The translations under genes and the position numbers were made by a program. A stretch of DNA of 64,000 nt from Hericium rajendrae (Eukaryota > Basidiomycota > Agaricomycetes > Russulales > Hericiaceae), in assembly GCA_033439255.1 (NCBI GenBank), contig CM065891.1:372001-436000 (forward strand), read 5' to 3'. This document shows, piece after piece, positions 10,869 to 21,607 of this stretch. The notes under the pieces are model-generated. The model did no database searches and was not told where the DNA came from. It saw nothing but the letters and a program-made list of their open reading frames with translations. Position 1 is the stretch's first letter, and every line of letters begins with the position of its first letter.

Positions 10869-12570
10869 ATTAACATAAATATAAAACGACGCCGGTTTAC
10901 CTTGCTTACAAGGTCTCGACCGAACCCAACCACTCCCGCACACCCTCAAGACGTGCATCCGAGCCCTCCCACCTATACCACTCCATGACCTTGGACCCTT
11001 CGTCTCTCTCAATCAAGAAGATATTGCCGTTGTCACCCTCCGGCCCCGCGCTCGCCCGAGCCTGCGCGCTGCCCTCGCTTGCCTCCAATTTCGCGGAAGA
11101 CTCCGTCTTCCTTGGGCCGGGATATAAATCCCGTCTCCTCGTCACGTAAGTCGTCTCGCCGAGCAGGTTGAGCGCAAAATAATCGGCAAGTGGGAGCGAG
11201 CGCAGGCACTCCGTTGCGATGCCGCGGAATGCGGCGAGGAGATCCGTGAAGTCATTTTCTTGGCTTGGCTCGAAGTTGAAATTCACGAATTTGAGGTGCT
11301 GGAGGCGGGCGAGGTGCGCGCATGCAGCGCGGCAGACCTAAAATGAGGAGCCATTCAGGACATTATTGACTGCTCCAACGAGAGAGAACGCACCGCGATG
11401 GTATTATCCCATGTGTCTTGAGGAGAGATGTCGTCGAGATCGGGATACGACAGGGTGATATCCAGGTCCGCGAAGCTCAGTTGCGGGGCAAATCGCGGGA
11501 GGCGAGAAAAGAAGAGCTGTCCGGATAGCCGATTGGACTTGTCCACGTTCTCGTCGTCGAACTTGAGGAGAAGCGAGAGGCTGCGTGCGGAGCCGGCACC
11601 GAGCGCCCCGGCAAACTGCTCGAACTCGCTTTTCGTGTTTATCCACTGGCTCAGTCGGACCATGCAGATGTTGTGGTGTGGTGCGAGTTCCAGCGCGGTG
11701 TCGAGCCGCCCATTTAGACCGATCAGGCTCGGCAGAATCTCAGGCCCGTATTGGGATGGCCCTGCGGAGACATTCGACCAACTGCTATTGATAAATTGGA
11801 CGTTGGGGAAAGCATTGTGCAGGTCTGTCGGCGAGGTTTCCGCGTCGTAGAACGACACCATGCGAGCTGCCTCACATGGGATGTTCCCTTGCTTAAAACC
11901 GATCCGAAGATTCTCATGCATGGAGCCGCCCAGATGGACACTGATTAACGTCTTGGCAGAGGGTGCAGTGACAGCAAATATATCCAAGTCTTTTGTAGGC
12001 TCGTCGAACGTGAGGCTGAGGTCGCGCAAGCCGGTGAAGGGCCTGACGAGCTGCCAGCCCCGGTCGCTGATGGATCCCATTTCAAAAGTTTGCGAAGGCG
12101 GATGTGCGTTGATGGCATCTACCAGGCCGGGCGCCCATTTGAAAAGGTCGTCCGCAAAGACTGGAATCCTTAGCGATGCGAGGTTATTGGTGGCCGCCAC
12201 AAGATCCGCGAGAGGCTGCATCGCGGGGAGAAAATCCGGGTCAGTCTCATTGTCATGGACATATTCGTGCTGGATTTTGAGGCATCTGACGTAGTGTCCG
12301 AGCCGGCTCGACAGGATTAAGTGGGAGAGGCTGATAATGTAGTCGGGAACTTCGGTGTAGAGTTCGACAGTGTGGACAAGGAGGGGTATTGTAACAGCTC
12401 TTCCTGCTTTTGAGGTGCATGCGATGGTCATGAGCGACGATTGGTCGAGATACGATAAGATCATAGCAGCGCAATCTGAGTTCAGAACAGGAATGAAGGA
12501 CGACTACATTTACGTGACCATATGAGTGAGAAGCTAGGAAAGATTAATAGCAGAACGCACCATGATAACT
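10869..12570. repeat. Tandem segmental duplication, copy A
   Basis: Copy A of a roughly 1.7 kb direct duplication. The match with copy B begins about 37 bases below the stop codon (shared ATTAACATAAATA at 10869 and 13236) and continues through the whole gene to just beyond the start codon. Upstream sequences then diverge. Confidence 0.9.
10906..12563 (-). CDS. F-box/LRR-like protein, tandem copy A
   Basis: Minus-strand exons 12563-12561 (the ATG alone), 12503-11394 and 11337-10906 give about 514 residues. The second exon begins with an F-box-like helix (CAAMILSYLDQSSLMTIACTSKAGRA), followed by Leu-rich segments (LRDLSLTFDEPTKDLDIF, ARSLSLLLKFDD). The third exon encodes an unusual Gly/Ala/Glu-rich loop and ends WLGSVETL. 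The one-codon first exon is supported because copy B has the same ATG-GTGCGT junction in front of divergent intron sequence, and both second exons then start Ser-Ser. Introns are 57 and 56 nt. Probably a substrate adaptor of an SCF ubiquitin ligase, inferred from the F-box only. Confidence 0.8.
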
Positions 12571-13235
12571 GATTCCCTGAAGAGATTAAGGAAAGTCGAT
12601 GCCAGCGACACCTGCTTCGTTAGGATTGGAAGCTTGACAGTGATCGCATCGAAGTCAGAGAAAGTCCTATCGCGATTCACAATCCGTCACTTACGGTCTT
12701 CAATGCCTGTGACTGTATCCCACGTTTTTCAGTTCAACGATCGTCAACGTTGATCAGAAGATGCATATATACGGAAAGTGCTGGATCCGTTATAAGTGCT
12801 CTCTTCATGTCTGACATGATCACGAAATGATCTCGATAGAAGCAATGCGGGGCTGTGCGAATGCACCCTGTGTCATTCTAACACAAATCCGCCTTGACGA
12901 AGAGCTATAGATCAGTGTAACTGCAGTGCACGGTTACCCAGAGGACTTAAGAGGCGGTCTGCTGTGGTGGGCGGCGTCGACGAACATCAAGCCCAATTAG
13001 GCAAATACATTATGCGGTTTACGAGGCAGCTCGGTTACCGCTATAATGTAGTCTTCGAGCAAACCTTATACAAAAGACAATTGTTGAGTCGATGTATGTA
13101 TCAGGACTCTAGAAGTGGGGGGAGATGCTATGTAAGTAGAACATTCAAGCTTCAACCCCCCCCCCCCCCGAGAAGGAAGGAAGTGTTCCGCGAGTTAAGC
13201 TCATTCATCAGTATCGACACCGAGCACAGGCATAA
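12571..13235. other. Spacer between tandem copies with a 15-C homopolymer
   Basis: No gene seen. Contains an uninterrupted run of 15 C at 13156-13170. The sequence is not duplicated elsewhere in the window as far as I can see. Confidence 0.5.
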
Positions 13236-14938
13236 ATTAACATAAATACAAAACGACGCCTGTTTACCTTGCTTACAAGGTCTCGACCGACCCCAACCAC
13301 TCCCGCACACCCTCTAGACGTGCATCCGAGCCCTCCCACTTATACCACTCCATGACCCTCGACCCTTCGTCTCTCTCAATCAAGAAGATATCGCCGTTGT
13401 CACCCTTCGGCCCAGCGCTCGCCCGAGCCTGCGCGCTGCCCTCGCTTGCCTCCAATTTCAGGGAAGACTCCGTCTTCCTTGGACCGGGGTACAAATCCCG
13501 CCTCCTCGTCACGAAAGTCGTCTCGCCGAGCAGGTTGAGCGCAAAATAATCGGCAAGCGGGAGCGAGCGCAGACACTCCGTTGCGATGCCGCGGAATGCG
13601 GCGAGGAGATCCGTGAAGCCGTTTTCTTGGCTTGGCTCGAAGTTGAGAATCACGAATTTGAGGTGCTGGAGGCGGGCGAGGTGCACGCATGCAGCACGGC
13701 AGACCTAAAATGAGGAGCCATTCAGGACATTATTGACTGCTCGAACATGAGAGAACACACCGCGATGGTATTATCCCATGTGTCTTGAGGAGAGATGTCG
13801 TCGAGATCGGGATACGACAGGGTGATTTCCAAGTCCGCGAAGCTCAGTTGCGGGGCAAATTGGGGGAGGCGAGAAAAGAAGAGCTCTCCGGATAGCCGAT
13901 TAGGCTTGTCCACGTTCTCGTCGTCGAACGTGAGGAGAAGCGAGAGGCTGCGCATGGAGCCGGCACCGAGCGCCCCGGCAAACTGCTCGAAATCGCTTCT
14001 CGTGTTTATCCACTCGTTCAGGCGGACCATGGAGATGCTGTGGTGTGGTGCGAGTTCCAGCGCGGTGTCAAGCTGCCCATTTAGACCGATCAGGTTCGGC
14101 AGAATCTCGGGCCCATATTCGGTGGTTAGAGACGGCCCTGCGGAGACATTCGACCAACTGCTATTGATAAACTGGACATTGGGGAAAGCGTTGTGCAGGT
14201 CCGTTGGCGTGGTATCTGCATTGTAGAATGACACCATGCGAGCTGCCTCACATGGGATGCTTCCCTGATTGAAGCTGATCCTGAGGTTCTCTTGCGTGGA
14301 GCCGCCCAGGTGGACACTGTTCAGTGTTGTGGCAGAGGGTGCAGTGATAGCGAAGATATCTAGGTCTTTTGTAGGCTCGTCGAATGTGATGCTGAGGTCG
14401 CGCAAGCCGGTGAAGGGCCTGGCTAGCTGCCAGCCTCGGTCGCTAATGGATCCTATCTCAAAAGTCTGTGATGGCGGATGTGCGTTGATGGCATCAACCA
14501 GGCCCGGTGCCCATTTGAAAAGGTCGTCTGCGAAAACTGGGATCCTCAGCGATGCGAGGTTATCGGTGGCCGCCACAAGATCCACGAGAGGCTGCATCGC
14601 GGGGAGGAAAACGGGGTCAGTTTCATCCTCTTGGACATATCCGTGCTGTATTTTGAGGTGTCTGACGTAGTGCCCGAGTTGATTTGACAAGACTGAGTGG
14701 GAGAAGCTGATAATCTGCTCGGGAACCTCGGTGTAGAGCTGGACGGTGTGAACGAGGAGGGGTAATGCAACACCTTTTCCTGTTTTCGAAGTGCATGCAA
14801 TGGTGACGAGAGAGGATTTGTCGAGGTACGATAGGATCGAAGTAACGCAGTCTTCGTTGAGAGCAGGGATAATGGATGACTGACTTTTATATGAGTGAGA
14901 AGCCAGAGATGACCGACGGCGACACGCACCATGATGAC
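13236..14938. repeat. Tandem segmental duplication, copy B
   Basis: Direct copy of 10869-12570 in the same orientation, about 2.37 kb away. The protein of the last exon differs by only a few residues, while the first exon region is more diverged, including a different intron 1. Confidence 0.9.
13273..14932 (-). CDS. F-box/LRR-like protein, tandem copy B
   Basis: Minus-strand exons 14932-14930 (ATG alone), 14879-13761 and 13704-13273 give about 517 residues. Same architecture as copy A: F-box-like helix (CVTSILSYLDKSSLVTIACTS), a leucine-rich middle and the WLGSVETL end. It differs from A by scattered substitutions, a short insertion (SLTTEYGPE where A has SQYGPE) and a 50 nt instead of 57 nt first intron. 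All splice sites are kept and no stop interrupts the frame, so both copies look functional. Recent tandem duplication with ongoing divergence is typical of fungal F-box clusters. Confidence 0.8.
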
Positions 14939-15771
14939 CGACCAGCCAGGAAACTATTAGACGTCTTTTTCCAGTAGCGCAAGGGATTTGAAGCAGTCTG
15001 AAGAGCAGGGTATCGATGTCAGAAGACTCAATCGCGATACGCTATGCGCAACTCACCACCGATGGTCGTCAAAGTTGCAGTTTCGGATGGGGTGCCAGCT
15101 CTTTCAGTTAGCTATCAGTGTTGAAGAGCGAAAGGGTATGATATATGTAGAGTTTTAGGTTTTGAAATGCTTGGTATGATACCTGATAGCCATCATGATG
15201 TGAATGTGATCTGCGCAGAAGCAGTGCGAGGCTGCGCTTATGATCCGTCCATCGACATATTACAGACGCTGTCTGCCTTCCCCATCAGTAGTGTACTGAT
15301 AGACGTCGAGGCCGCGGAACAAAGACGAGGTGGAAAGAATTTCGACGAGATGTCGACGCGCTGTCTAGTAGCTAAGTTTCACGTGCCTAAAACATTTGGT
15401 CACATGCGCGCCTAGATATCTCCTGAACCGCCGCCGAACCGTAAACGTACCCATTCTCCGATCTTCAACTTGCCTTTCGCCTTCAAGTTGCAAAGCAGTA
15501 CCTGTCGACCATCATCGTCAATCTTCCGAGGTCGTCTTGGAAGCGTTTGGACTAGTGTGGTCAATATCTAGCATCCAGCGTAGACCAACTTCTGCTTCCG
15601 TTTGAAGGCCAAGCCCTTACACTTGTCCGAACTGCGTAACAGCTCGTCGGCTCCCCATTGTCGACTTCACACAACGACAGAAGATCTTGATTCTGCATCT
15701 CTAGGCTTGTCGACGTAATTCAACCGGCCCCGCTCCATCCTATAGACACGCTTCACGGCAGCATACCAGCA
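14939..15771. other. Intergenic region upstream of the antiporter gene
   Basis: About 830 bases with only short unsupported frames. It should contain the promoter of the Na+/H+ antiporter gene. No motif stood out. Confidence 0.4.
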
Positions 15772-18256
15772 ATGATGATCGACCACCTTCTGGAAGTCCG
15801 TGTTGCATTTTCAATGTTGTTGCATTCACAAACGCGTCGCTGCAGGTGTCGACACCCAGCTATGCTTATATCATATTGGGAGGTTTCGTCGTAGCAGTAA
15901 GTGCCGCCCATAGCTCATTTCCCTCGTCTTCCTCGCATTGTTAGTGGTGCAGCGAGGTCTATGCGTCGTTTGAGCCATTCTAATACGCCTTACAGTTCAG
16001 CATGGTGTCCTTACTGGTAAAAGAAAAGGTTAGCTCAAAAAGTTCCAGCCGAGCTAGCTGCCGCTCTGACACGTTCGTAGCTCTACATCAACGAAGTCGT
16101 CCTTGGCACTGGCTTTGGCGTTCTCATGGGTCCGCACTGCGCCAACGTATTCAACCCGCGATCATGGACTACCGATACCAACAGGTTGACGCTTGAAGTA
16201 ATGCGCGTCGTGCTTGCCACGGGTCTCTTCGCCATCGGCGTCGAGCTGCCGCAGTCGTACATGGCGAAGCACGCCAAGAGTCTGGTGGTCATGGTCGTGC
16301 CGACCATGGCATTTGGCTGGCTTGTCTCCGCTGGTACTATTCTCTTTATCTTTGGATGCGATTTATTATGAACACATGCCCCCCTCTTCTAGGTTTTGTG
16401 CGTGCGCTGTTCCCTAATCTGTCCTTTATCTCCGGACTTGCTATTGCCGCGTGCCTGACTCCGACCGATCCTATCGTCTGTGCTGCTATCGTGGGTGAGC
16501 ACCGATAGTTTGCGATTTTGAATCGTCTAAAACTTATCGTTCCACACGAGGCGGTCGATTTGCCGTGAAGCACGTACCGCTCAACCTTCGGCGTCTCCTT
16601 GCAGCAGAATCCGCATCCAATGATGGATTGGCCTACCCCTTCTTGAGTATCTCGTTATACCTGACCACCGAGTCCTCGCGACAAGCGGCAATTGGCAAAT
16701 GGTTTCTCATCGGATGGTTGTGTACGCCTCTTCTAGTGCTTAGATATCTGATTCATATTCATTGATACTCCCCAGATCAAGTCATCCTTGGCGTCGTACT
16801 CGGCTCTATCCTTGGTATGCTTAGCTGACACAGTATCTTTGCTCTCCATTGTACTCACGCAAGGCGGTCCACAGGCTACGCTTTCTCACAAGTAATGAAG
16901 TACACACAAAACAAAGGCTTTATCGACCGTCAATCTTATGTGGCCCAATACATCGCCTTGGCTGTCTTCACTATCGGTGTTACTAGTACTCTTGGAAGCG
17001 ACGATCTCCTCGCCACCTTCGCTGCCGGTACATTTGCAGCGCTTCCTCTGATTTATGGTAATTTTCATCCTAACCCATGTTACAGGCAGCGCGATATCCT
17101 GGGACGGGCACTTCAATGTGCAAACTGAAAATGAGATGTTCTCGTCCGTCATAGACCTTGTACTCAACTGCGCATGCTTCATCTATATCGGAGCATGGAT
17201 TCCCTTTGAACAGTTCAATGCCCCCGACCTTGGGATCACGCCATGGAGACTCGTCGTATTGTTTTTAGTGATTGTTTTCTTGCGGCGCATCCCTCCGCTT
17301 CTACTGCTCTACAAATGGATCCCGGAGATTCGCAACTGGAGGGAGGCGATGTTCTCTGGACATTTTGGTACGCTCGTTCGTCTGATCCGCTTTTCATGAT
17401 GCTCACGCTTTCATGTATTCCACAGGTCCTGTGAGTTAGCTTTGAGAACACTTGCAGAGTTTCTAATGCTGATAACAATGCAGATGGGTGTCGGCGCCAT
17501 ATTCATCTCCACCCTCGCGCTTACCCGCCTCGAGACTCCTCAAAACCCGCCTGAAAATCAAGAACAGCTCCTCGCAGCAGTTCTCCAGCCCATCGTCGCC
17601 TTCGTCGTCCTCTGTTCCATTATCATCCGTATGCATCCCACCCCTCCCATTCTCAACACTCCACTGACCGCACACAGACGGCTTATCGATCCCCTTTTTC
17701 TCCTTCGGCCGCAAAGTCGGCTCCCGCACGGTCACGCTCTCGCGCTCGCTCACCGCACGGGGCGCCGACATGCCTGACTGGCTCCTCTGGGCGCGCCGCT
17801 CGTCCGTGGCGCAGACGCCAGATGTTGAGCCTGGCAGCACGGAGGGCGAGGGCATCGTCGTCGCGAAGGACGGCACGACGGATGCGCCTGTCGTGAAGCA
17901 GGACCAGATGATGAGCGTCTCTGTGCAGCCGTTGGGCGAGGCGGGGATGCTGTCCGTAGACGGCGATCAGCGGTGCATGCGGCGTACGTCGGTGCGGATT
18001 GTCAGCACCTCGGTACGTGGTTTGATCATGTGTGGAGGCGCGCCTCATGCTTGATGCCGATGTCTAGGAGGACAGCTACGACTTAGGTGTCAATGGTAAG
18101 GACGGGTCTGCGGGCAGGGCACAAGCCCAGCACTCAGTCCGAGATGTCGACACCGTGCGGAGCGTCGACGAACTCGACGTGACGGACGACCTTCACCCAT
18201 TTGAACCTGAGCACGACCGGCCAGTCAAGACGGTCCGCTTTCCCTCATCCCAATAA
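15772..18256 (+). CDS. NHA1: Plasma-membrane Na+/H+ antiporter (fungal Nha1/Sod2 type, CPA family)
   Basis: Thirteen exons: 15772-15795, 15846-15896, 15996-16028, 16081-16333, 16393-16494, 16551-16721, 16776-16814, 16875-17027, 17086-17367, 17426-17430, 17484-17628, 17678-18012, 18068-18256, about 593 residues. The exchanger domain is unmistakable: YAYIILGGFVV, KLYINEVVLGTGFGVLMGPH, FNPRSW, VVLATGLFAIGVELP, CLTPTDPIVCAAIVGG. The ion-binding AESASNDGLAYPF motif with the Asn-Asp pair follows, then GSDDLLATFAAG and CACFIYIGAWIPF. A 5-nt exon (17426-17430) between phases 1 and 0 is needed to read HFG/P/MGVGA across three exons. The cytoplasmic tail of about 190 residues is hydrophilic and variable, as in this family. 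The protein exports Na+, Li+ or K+ in exchange for protons and supports salt and pH tolerance. It is longer than S. pombe Sod2 (468) and shorter than S. cerevisiae Nha1 (985). Confidence 0.93.
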
Positions 18257-18679
18257 CATACGCTTGCATCCCTGCGGGGGTGCGAGCGTCGCGTCTTCGG
18301 GGTCCTCGCTCGGTGATTACGCTACAATTTCTTTTATTTCTCCCCCAACATCGTCGCTCGCCCGTCTCGTATACTGTCCGATCAGTATCTACAGTAAATA
18401 GTCCTTGTCCTCTGTCATAGCCATATGCCTAGTTTTCGTGACACATTCAGAGAGAGAACGGGGCATTATACATCCGCCTGCAGGTCCGTAGCATGCAAAA
18501 CGACAGCAACAAGACAAACCAATTATCAACAGACACGCGTGGGTATGCATAATGAGAGAAGTCCGCGTCGGATATAATGGACAGTAATGATTGGATGAGC
18601 ATGGTGAGTGTGGGCCCTCTAGGGCAATCAGACCAGGGCGACAAGGAAGTTGCATGTGCAGGGACCCCCTTGGCGTGCA
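18257..18679. other. Convergent 3' flanks
   Basis: About 420 bases between the stop codons of the antiporter gene (plus) and the next minus-strand gene. No gene seen. Confidence 0.4.
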
Positions 18680-19768
18680 TCACTCGAGCGGATTGGTCCG
18701 CCCAGCCTGATCGCAAGTAAGTTACGTCCTCAGCACAAATGTCGAGAAGCACACCCGGTTCGAATGCGTACCTGAACGTCCCCGTCTTCTTTGCAACCGC
18801 ACAGCCAGTCAGTCCACCACCGCACGGGCTTCTCGTCCTCGGCATCGATCTGTCTGTGCGCCTCTCCAGATCTCTTCTTCGGATCAGGCGGCGAGACGGG
18901 CTCTGGCGGGCGGTTCGCATGCGGCGTCTCCGCGCGCGGCGGTGGTGTCCGCGGCCGCGGAAGCCCCAGCGGTTCTGGGGGTGGATGCTTCTGTGACGTC
19001 TGCGGCGAAGCCTCGCTGATAGACCCTGGGAAATGCTCCGCGCGCGGCGTCTCGAGCTCGAAGTCCTCGTCGAGCTGCGTGCGCGCGTGCGGCTCGGGCG
19101 GGACGGCGTTAACGAAGAGCGAGGACGAGGAGCCGCCCGGGTCGCTGAATGGGTTCTCGCCGGGGCCCGGGGTCGGCGTGGGCGAGGGGATGGGCGAGGG
19201 GGAGCCCTCGATGTCTTCGAGCGGGACGGCGTCCTCGGACTCGGACGTCTGCAGCGCATGGTGCGCGCCGACGCCTGCCTTCGGCGCGCGCGAGTTGGGC
19301 CAGAGTAGGCTGGCGCGCCGGGCGACGCCGGCGATGGAGGAGGTGGGGGCGGTGGATGCGGCGGATTCGCGCTGTGCTTTCCGGCGCTGGCGTTCTGCGA
19401 CCTCCCACCGTCGTAGGTTCTTGATATAGCGTATGAATACGAGCAAAATGTAGAGAATGGGATGAACACACCTCCTCTATTCGTCGTGTCTCTGCCTCAC
19501 CGCCATTCACGGGTGGGTATCCCTCCCTGTCCGAATCCACCTCATCGTGCAGCCCACCGTCCGCATACGACGGCTGCAATGAGACATCCCTCATCCTGTC
19601 CTTCCCTTTCCCATTTCCACCTGACGAATACGAGCCCTCCTGAGTCTCCAGTCCCTCTTCGTGGAACTGCGCAAGTCGCGGCGTGCCTAGGTCCTCTTCG
19701 CTTGGCGACGGTGGTAACGATGGCAGCGGGTGCGGGGATATTCGCCCTTCAGGACTTAGTGAACCCAT
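18680..19768 (-). CDS. Low-complexity Pro/Ser/Glu-rich protein with C-terminal TNPLE, function unknown
   Basis: Minus-strand exons 19768-19472, 19419-18772 and 18706-18680 give about 323 residues. The first exon is Ser/Pro/Glu-rich (HPLPSLPPSPSEEDLGTP). The second starts with a charged helix (NLRRWEVAERQRRKAQRES) followed by a long Pro-rich disordered region with PTPTPGPGENPFSDPG. Near the C-terminus is a conserved-looking WWTDWLCGCKEDGD segment, and the last exon adds only AGRTNPLE. Intron 2 is supported because reading through it gives an unlikely cysteine-rich tail, whereas splicing gives an NPFE/NPLE-like end. No catalytic domain is visible. The start could lie further upstream, since the frame is open above 19768. 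Confidence 0.6.
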
Positions 19769-21087
19769 CGTCGACAAAAAAAGAGGGTGCGATGCTCGTC
19801 GTTGCGTACGACGACGGTGTCGAGGATGGCTGTCGGCTGTTCCAAACATCATCCGCCAATGGTAAGGTGGCTGTTCCGGGAAGGTATTGCCTTTTATGGA
19901 TGTTCACGCCACCCATCGGCGACAACTCGACGACTTTGCCAGTTACATTCTCCATCATGACTATACAACCGTGGCCTTTCTGCAGCTCATCTTGTTCTAC
20001 AAGGTCTGTTGATCAGCATGCGAAGCTAAGCATATTGCTAGTTAAACGCTGACACTTTCCTTTAGAGCGAGACTGCTCGTCTCAGGAGATTTACGCTTCA
20101 TCTCCCATCATCTCTGGCCAGGCAGCTCCGCCCAACACCATCAAATGCTTGTCTATGATGGTGGGTGGTCCGGGTGGTTCCGCCTGGTGATTCTGATTGA
20201 ATGATGACCGGTATTCTTAGTGAGGCTTGATGAATGCCCGCGACATTTGACATTGATAGCAACAGTCGTGGGTGTTGAGCTTTGCTTTGATTTCGAACGA
20301 CTCTGCTCACAGGAAGCATCGCCTAGATCAAAATTGTGTTTGCGATAGCCCGGTTGCTCTCAGTGCCTTCCGATGTAGACGCTCGTTGCATGGCCGTGCA
20401 ATGCGACCGCTGCATCGCACTGTACCGCATGCGACAGTTGCGTCTGATCGCACTGTAGCACGCTCGCGCATAATCCAGTTTCTCGCAATATGAAACTGCT
20501 AGGAAGATGCTGCGGAATGCTTCTTAAGAAATGCTTCCGAGAAATGCTTCCTTCGGACCGCTGGTCAGTCCGACTTTCGTCTCAAAGCTTTGCATGAGGA
20601 TAATAACGCTTGCATGTGACAGATGCCCATATGGACATATGTCAGGGATTGCAAGGCATCGCATTCTTTTTATGCTTATCTCTCGGTTGCTATGAACTGA
20701 CCCTCGGAGCCGATATGTGAAGATGTCGTAGTGAGGACGAGACCTCTGTGGATTTGTCACCCTCATTAATTGCTCGGAACCGGAACGGGATCTGTATTCG
20801 ACTTTCACTGTCTACCTGATGACGAAGCTCCAGATTCAAGCTGTTGCTCCACAGTTCCTACTACGACTCTGTACGTTGTCGACTGGCTGTGGATCGTGCT
20901 AAACTCGTCCGTCACGCAGCACGACTTAGTAGAATTTCCCCTTTTCTCGGTTCCACACGAGGTTGAAGGACTGGGTCATTCTGGCCTCCGCAAGGTACGG
21001 ATTCCGGCCATCCACGGTGCTCATCGCGAGATACTGACTATGTTGTGTATACGCAGAGAGGTGACGACGAAGATTAGATTACGTCGG
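19769..21087. other. Gene-free stretch
   Basis: About 1.3 kb with only short, unsupported frames. No RNA gene or repeat recognised. A direct short duplication 'aaatgcttcc' occurs near 20528-20548. Confidence 0.4.
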
Positions 21088-21096
21088 ATCTGATAA
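21088..21096 (+). promoter_or_regulatory. Iron-responsive GATA element (ATCTGATAA)
   Basis: Perfect match to ATCWGATAA, the established binding consensus of the fungal iron-regulatory GATA repressors (Urbs1, SRE, SreA). It lies 512 bases upstream of the ferric reductase ATG. Function inferred from motif plus context. Confidence 0.6.
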
Positions 21097-21128
21097 GATG
21101 AGCCGAACGCCGGACACTCCTCGATCAT

Positions 21129-21137
21129 ATCAGATAA
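21129..21137 (+). promoter_or_regulatory. Iron-responsive GATA element (ATCAGATAA)
   Basis: Second perfect ATCWGATAA match, 33 bases after the first and 471 bases upstream of the ferric reductase start. Confidence 0.6.
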
Positions 21138-21237
21138 TTTTTTGAGCGGGGGCCATGACGCTAGCGTCGGCTGAAACTCTTCTCCGGTCCTGATATATCT
21201 AATCGTGGCGTTACCAGGACTGCGGTGGCGACGATCC

Positions 21238-21248
21238 TTATCTGATAA
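21238..21248. promoter_or_regulatory. Palindromic double GATA element (TTATCTGATAA)
   Basis: This 11-mer contains ATCTGATAA on the plus strand and ATCAGATAA on the minus strand, so a perfect iron-GATA consensus is present on both strands, overlapping. It lies about 360 bases upstream of the ferric reductase ATG. Confidence 0.65.
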
Positions 21249-21607
21249 GAAATTACACTCCTCATCTCCATCTGAATCTCGTTCGGGCTCACCGATACGT
21301 CCTGAAGAAATTCCTGGCTCTCTTCCGGCAGCTTGCCCGCATAAGTAGCCAATCCGACCGACTCTCTCGGCATAACATTGCTCAATTTCTCTCGACCGAG
21401 GCCTGAGATGTGTCGTAAAGGCAGGCACCCGTTTTGGTCTCGACCGACCACTCCAAATATCGTGGGCGCCGTTTCTTTTTCGATTTCTCCAGCGGTTTTG
21501 CGAGGAACGGCTTGATGAACCTCGCAGTATAAATTCAAGTCCACTATGAGCTGGCCTCTTCACCCTCCAACCCCTGCAGCGTTCCTCTCCGTCTGGCCCG
21601 AAGCACG

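Noticed and set aside
18730-19446. Plus-strand ORFs (18791-19429, 19033-19308) opposite the low-complexity gene
   Set aside because: Antisense shadows. The minus-strand model has consistent splice sites and a natural terminal exon.
21021-21563. 180-residue minus ORF upstream of the ferric reductase
   Set aside because: No family features, Arg/Ser-rich chance composition, and it overlaps the GATA-site promoter region.
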